A DNA stretch of 64,000 bases, from the NCBI RefSeq assembly GCF_004114935.1, contig NZ_CP022221.1, positions 3,307,001 through 3,371,000 on the forward strand, written 5' to 3'. This document shows, one piece after another, positions 62,855-64,000 of the stretch; position 1 is the stretch's first letter; each line of letters starts with the position of its first letter. The stretch is from Bradyrhizobium zhanjiangense (GTDB lineage: Bacteria; Pseudomonadota; Alphaproteobacteria; Rhizobiales; Xanthobacteraceae). The translations under genes were made by a program, and so were the position numbers. A model generated the notes under the pieces. That model ran no database searches, was not told where the DNA came from, and saw nothing but the letters and a program-made list of their open reading frames with translations.

Positions 62855-63883
62855 TCAACCGAAGACGTTGGATCGTGCCGCCTTGGCAATGAAGGTCGCA
62901 ACTTGTGGCACTGCTGCCTCGATGTCGGCTTCGTATTTCAGGAGGACGTTGAGCGTATCCTTGACGATCTCGGTGTCGAGCTCCGAAGCCTGGAGCAGCA
63001 CCAGCACGCGTGCCCAGTCGATGCTCTCGCTGACCGAAGGCAGCTTTTTCAGATCCAATGAGCGGATCTCGTGGATGAAGCCGACCATCTGCCGGCGCAG
63101 CGTCTGCGAGATGCCGGGCACGCGGCTCTCGACGATGCGTTCCTCCAGCCGCTGCTCGGGAAAGCCGATGTGCAGATGCAGGCAGCGCCGCTTCAGGGCA
63201 TCGCCAAGATCGCGCTCGCTGTTGGAGGTGAGGATCACGGTCGGCGGCGTGATCGCGGAGACGGTGCCGAGCTCGGGGATGGTGACCTGGAAGTCGGACA
63301 GGATCTCCAGCAGCAGCGATTCGAACTCCGCGTCCGACTTGTCGATCTCGTCGATCAGGAGCACGCAGCCGCCCGGCTGCTCCAGCGCCTGGAGCAGAGG
63401 GCGCGGCTCGACGAATTCCTTGGAGAAGAACACGTCGCCGAAATCGTGCAGCTGGTCGAGCGCGGCATGCAGCGTCTGCGCACCGCCCAGGACTTCGCCG
63501 AGCTTGTCCTTCAGGATCTGGGTATAGAGAAGCTGCTTGGCATATTTCCACTCGTAGAGCGCCTTGGCCTCGTCGAGGCCTTCATAGCATTGCAGGCGGA
63601 TCATCTTCATGCCGCGCCAGGCGGCAATCGCCTTGGCAAGCTCGGTCTTGCCGACGCCCGCGGGGCCTTCGACCAGGATCGGCTTCTCGATCTGTTGCGA
63701 CAGATAAACGGCGGTCGCGATCTGCCGGCTCGCGATATAGCCTTGCGCGGCGAGGCCGCTCTCCACTGCCTCGATCGAGGTCGAGGCCTTCTGATCAGCC
63801 ACGAAAGGGCGCTCCCAAAGGTCTTGCTTGAGGCTTGTTCTGCCTGCGTTCCGGGCAAAGAACAAGCCTCGTTTGGGAGACAT
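62855..63883 (-). CDS. MoxR-family AAA+ ATPase (CoxD-like)
   Basis: The protein has 342 residues. Walker A is ILVEGPAGVGKTELAKAIAA near residue 72, Walker B CVLLIDEIDKSDAEFESLLL, sensor-1 LTSNSERDLGDALKRRC and the C-terminal AAA lid follows. MoxR proteins remodel protein complexes and insert or activate metal cofactors together with VWA partners. Its place next to a VWA gene and near a molybdenum enzyme suggests it matures that enzyme, though the xanthine dehydrogenase genes are 20 kb away. It starts about 100 bases from the right edge. Confidence 0.9.
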   Translation of the reverse strand: MSPKRGLFFARNAGRTSLKQDLWERPFVADQKASTSIEAVESGLAAQGYIASRQIATAVYLSQQIEKPILVEGPAGVGKTELAKAIAAWRGMKMIRLQCYEGLDEAKALYEWKYAKQLLYTQILKDKLGEVLGGAQTLHAALDQLHDFGDVFFSKEFVEPRPLLQALEQPGGCVLLIDEIDKSDAEFESLLLEILSDFQVTIPELGTVSAITPPTVILTSNSERDLGDALKRRCLHLHIGFPEQRLEERIVESRVPGISQTLRRQMVGFIHEIRSLDLKKLPSVSESIDWARVLVLLQASELDTEIVKDTLNVLLKYEADIEAAVPQVATFIAKAARSNVFG

Positions 63884-63949
63884 CAGACCCGCGCGAACGG
63901 CGTTTTTTCCGCTTAACGCAAATAGTTGAGCGGTGCGCGGGCCCCGCGA

Positions 63950-64000
63950 TCAGTGCCGCAGCTGCTCCGGCTTGCGGATGGTTTGTCTGACCTCGGCGCC
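63950..64000 (-). CDS. C-terminal end of a gene cut by the window edge
   Basis: The last bases, read on the minus strand, give GAEVRQTIRKPEQLRH and a TGA at 63950. Only 16 codons are inside the window, so no family can be named. It lies upstream of the MoxR gene on the same strand and may belong to the same operon. Confidence 0.35.
   Translation of the reverse strand, partial: GAEVRQTIRKPEQLRH

Overview
The window is a stretch of a high-GC alphaproteobacterial chromosome. Gene families, codon choice and the intergenic palindromic repeats look most like Bradyrhizobium or a close relative; this is an inference from family recognition, not from a search. It opens inside a thiolase gene and ends at a MoxR/VWA gene pair.

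There are three zones. (1) 1-9.4 kb, core genes: thiolase, an HU protein with a clear terminator, an hsp20-lon heat-shock operon, a DUF892 ferritin-like stress protein, a MarC-family membrane protein, a ClC chloride channel, and a secreted Gly/Tyr-rich protein. (2) About 9.4-37.2 kb, an accessory region of layered insertions. It holds many tiny hypothetical genes, an IS1182-like transposase remnant, an IS110/IS1111-type element, a truncated integrase, and at least eleven genes broken by a single base change or small indel. Those broken genes are DUF2798, DUF1330, integrase, a small HTH protein, a Cys-rich protein, a deoxyribosyltransferase-like protein, SRAP, a small membrane protein, a cupin, a zinc-ribbon protein and the VapE ATPase. 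At its right end, integrase, AlpA, VapE-type ATPase and a terminase-small-subunit-like gene lie together on one strand, which resembles a phage-inducible-island-type satellite. To its left are an uncharacterised four-gene operon with a HEAAH peptidase-like protein and a secreted DUF4038 (apiosidase-like) protein. (3) 37.2-59.1 kb, a purine and ureide catabolism cluster.

In the purine cluster, two complete BMP-type ABC transport systems (substrate-binding protein, two permeases, double ATPase) flank a Tsx-like outer-membrane channel. The enzymes are a nucleobase deaminase, an 8-oxoguanine-deaminase-type amidohydrolase, a xanthine dehydrogenase (2Fe-2S and Mo domains fused, FAD subunit separate), a fused OHCU decarboxylase/HIU hydrolase, PuuE allantoinase, an allantoate-amidohydrolase-like M20 enzyme and an isochorismatase-family amidase. 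They would take imported purine to ammonia-releasing ureides. No uricase is visible, so that step must be encoded elsewhere. A DUF3830 protein is translationally coupled to puuE. The window ends with a glycosidase-like protein, two small proteins and a CoxE-like VWA/MoxR pair.

No rRNA, convincing tRNA or CRISPR array was seen. Products were assigned by reading motifs, without database searches. Start codons were chosen from ribosome-binding sites and family length and may be off by some codons.
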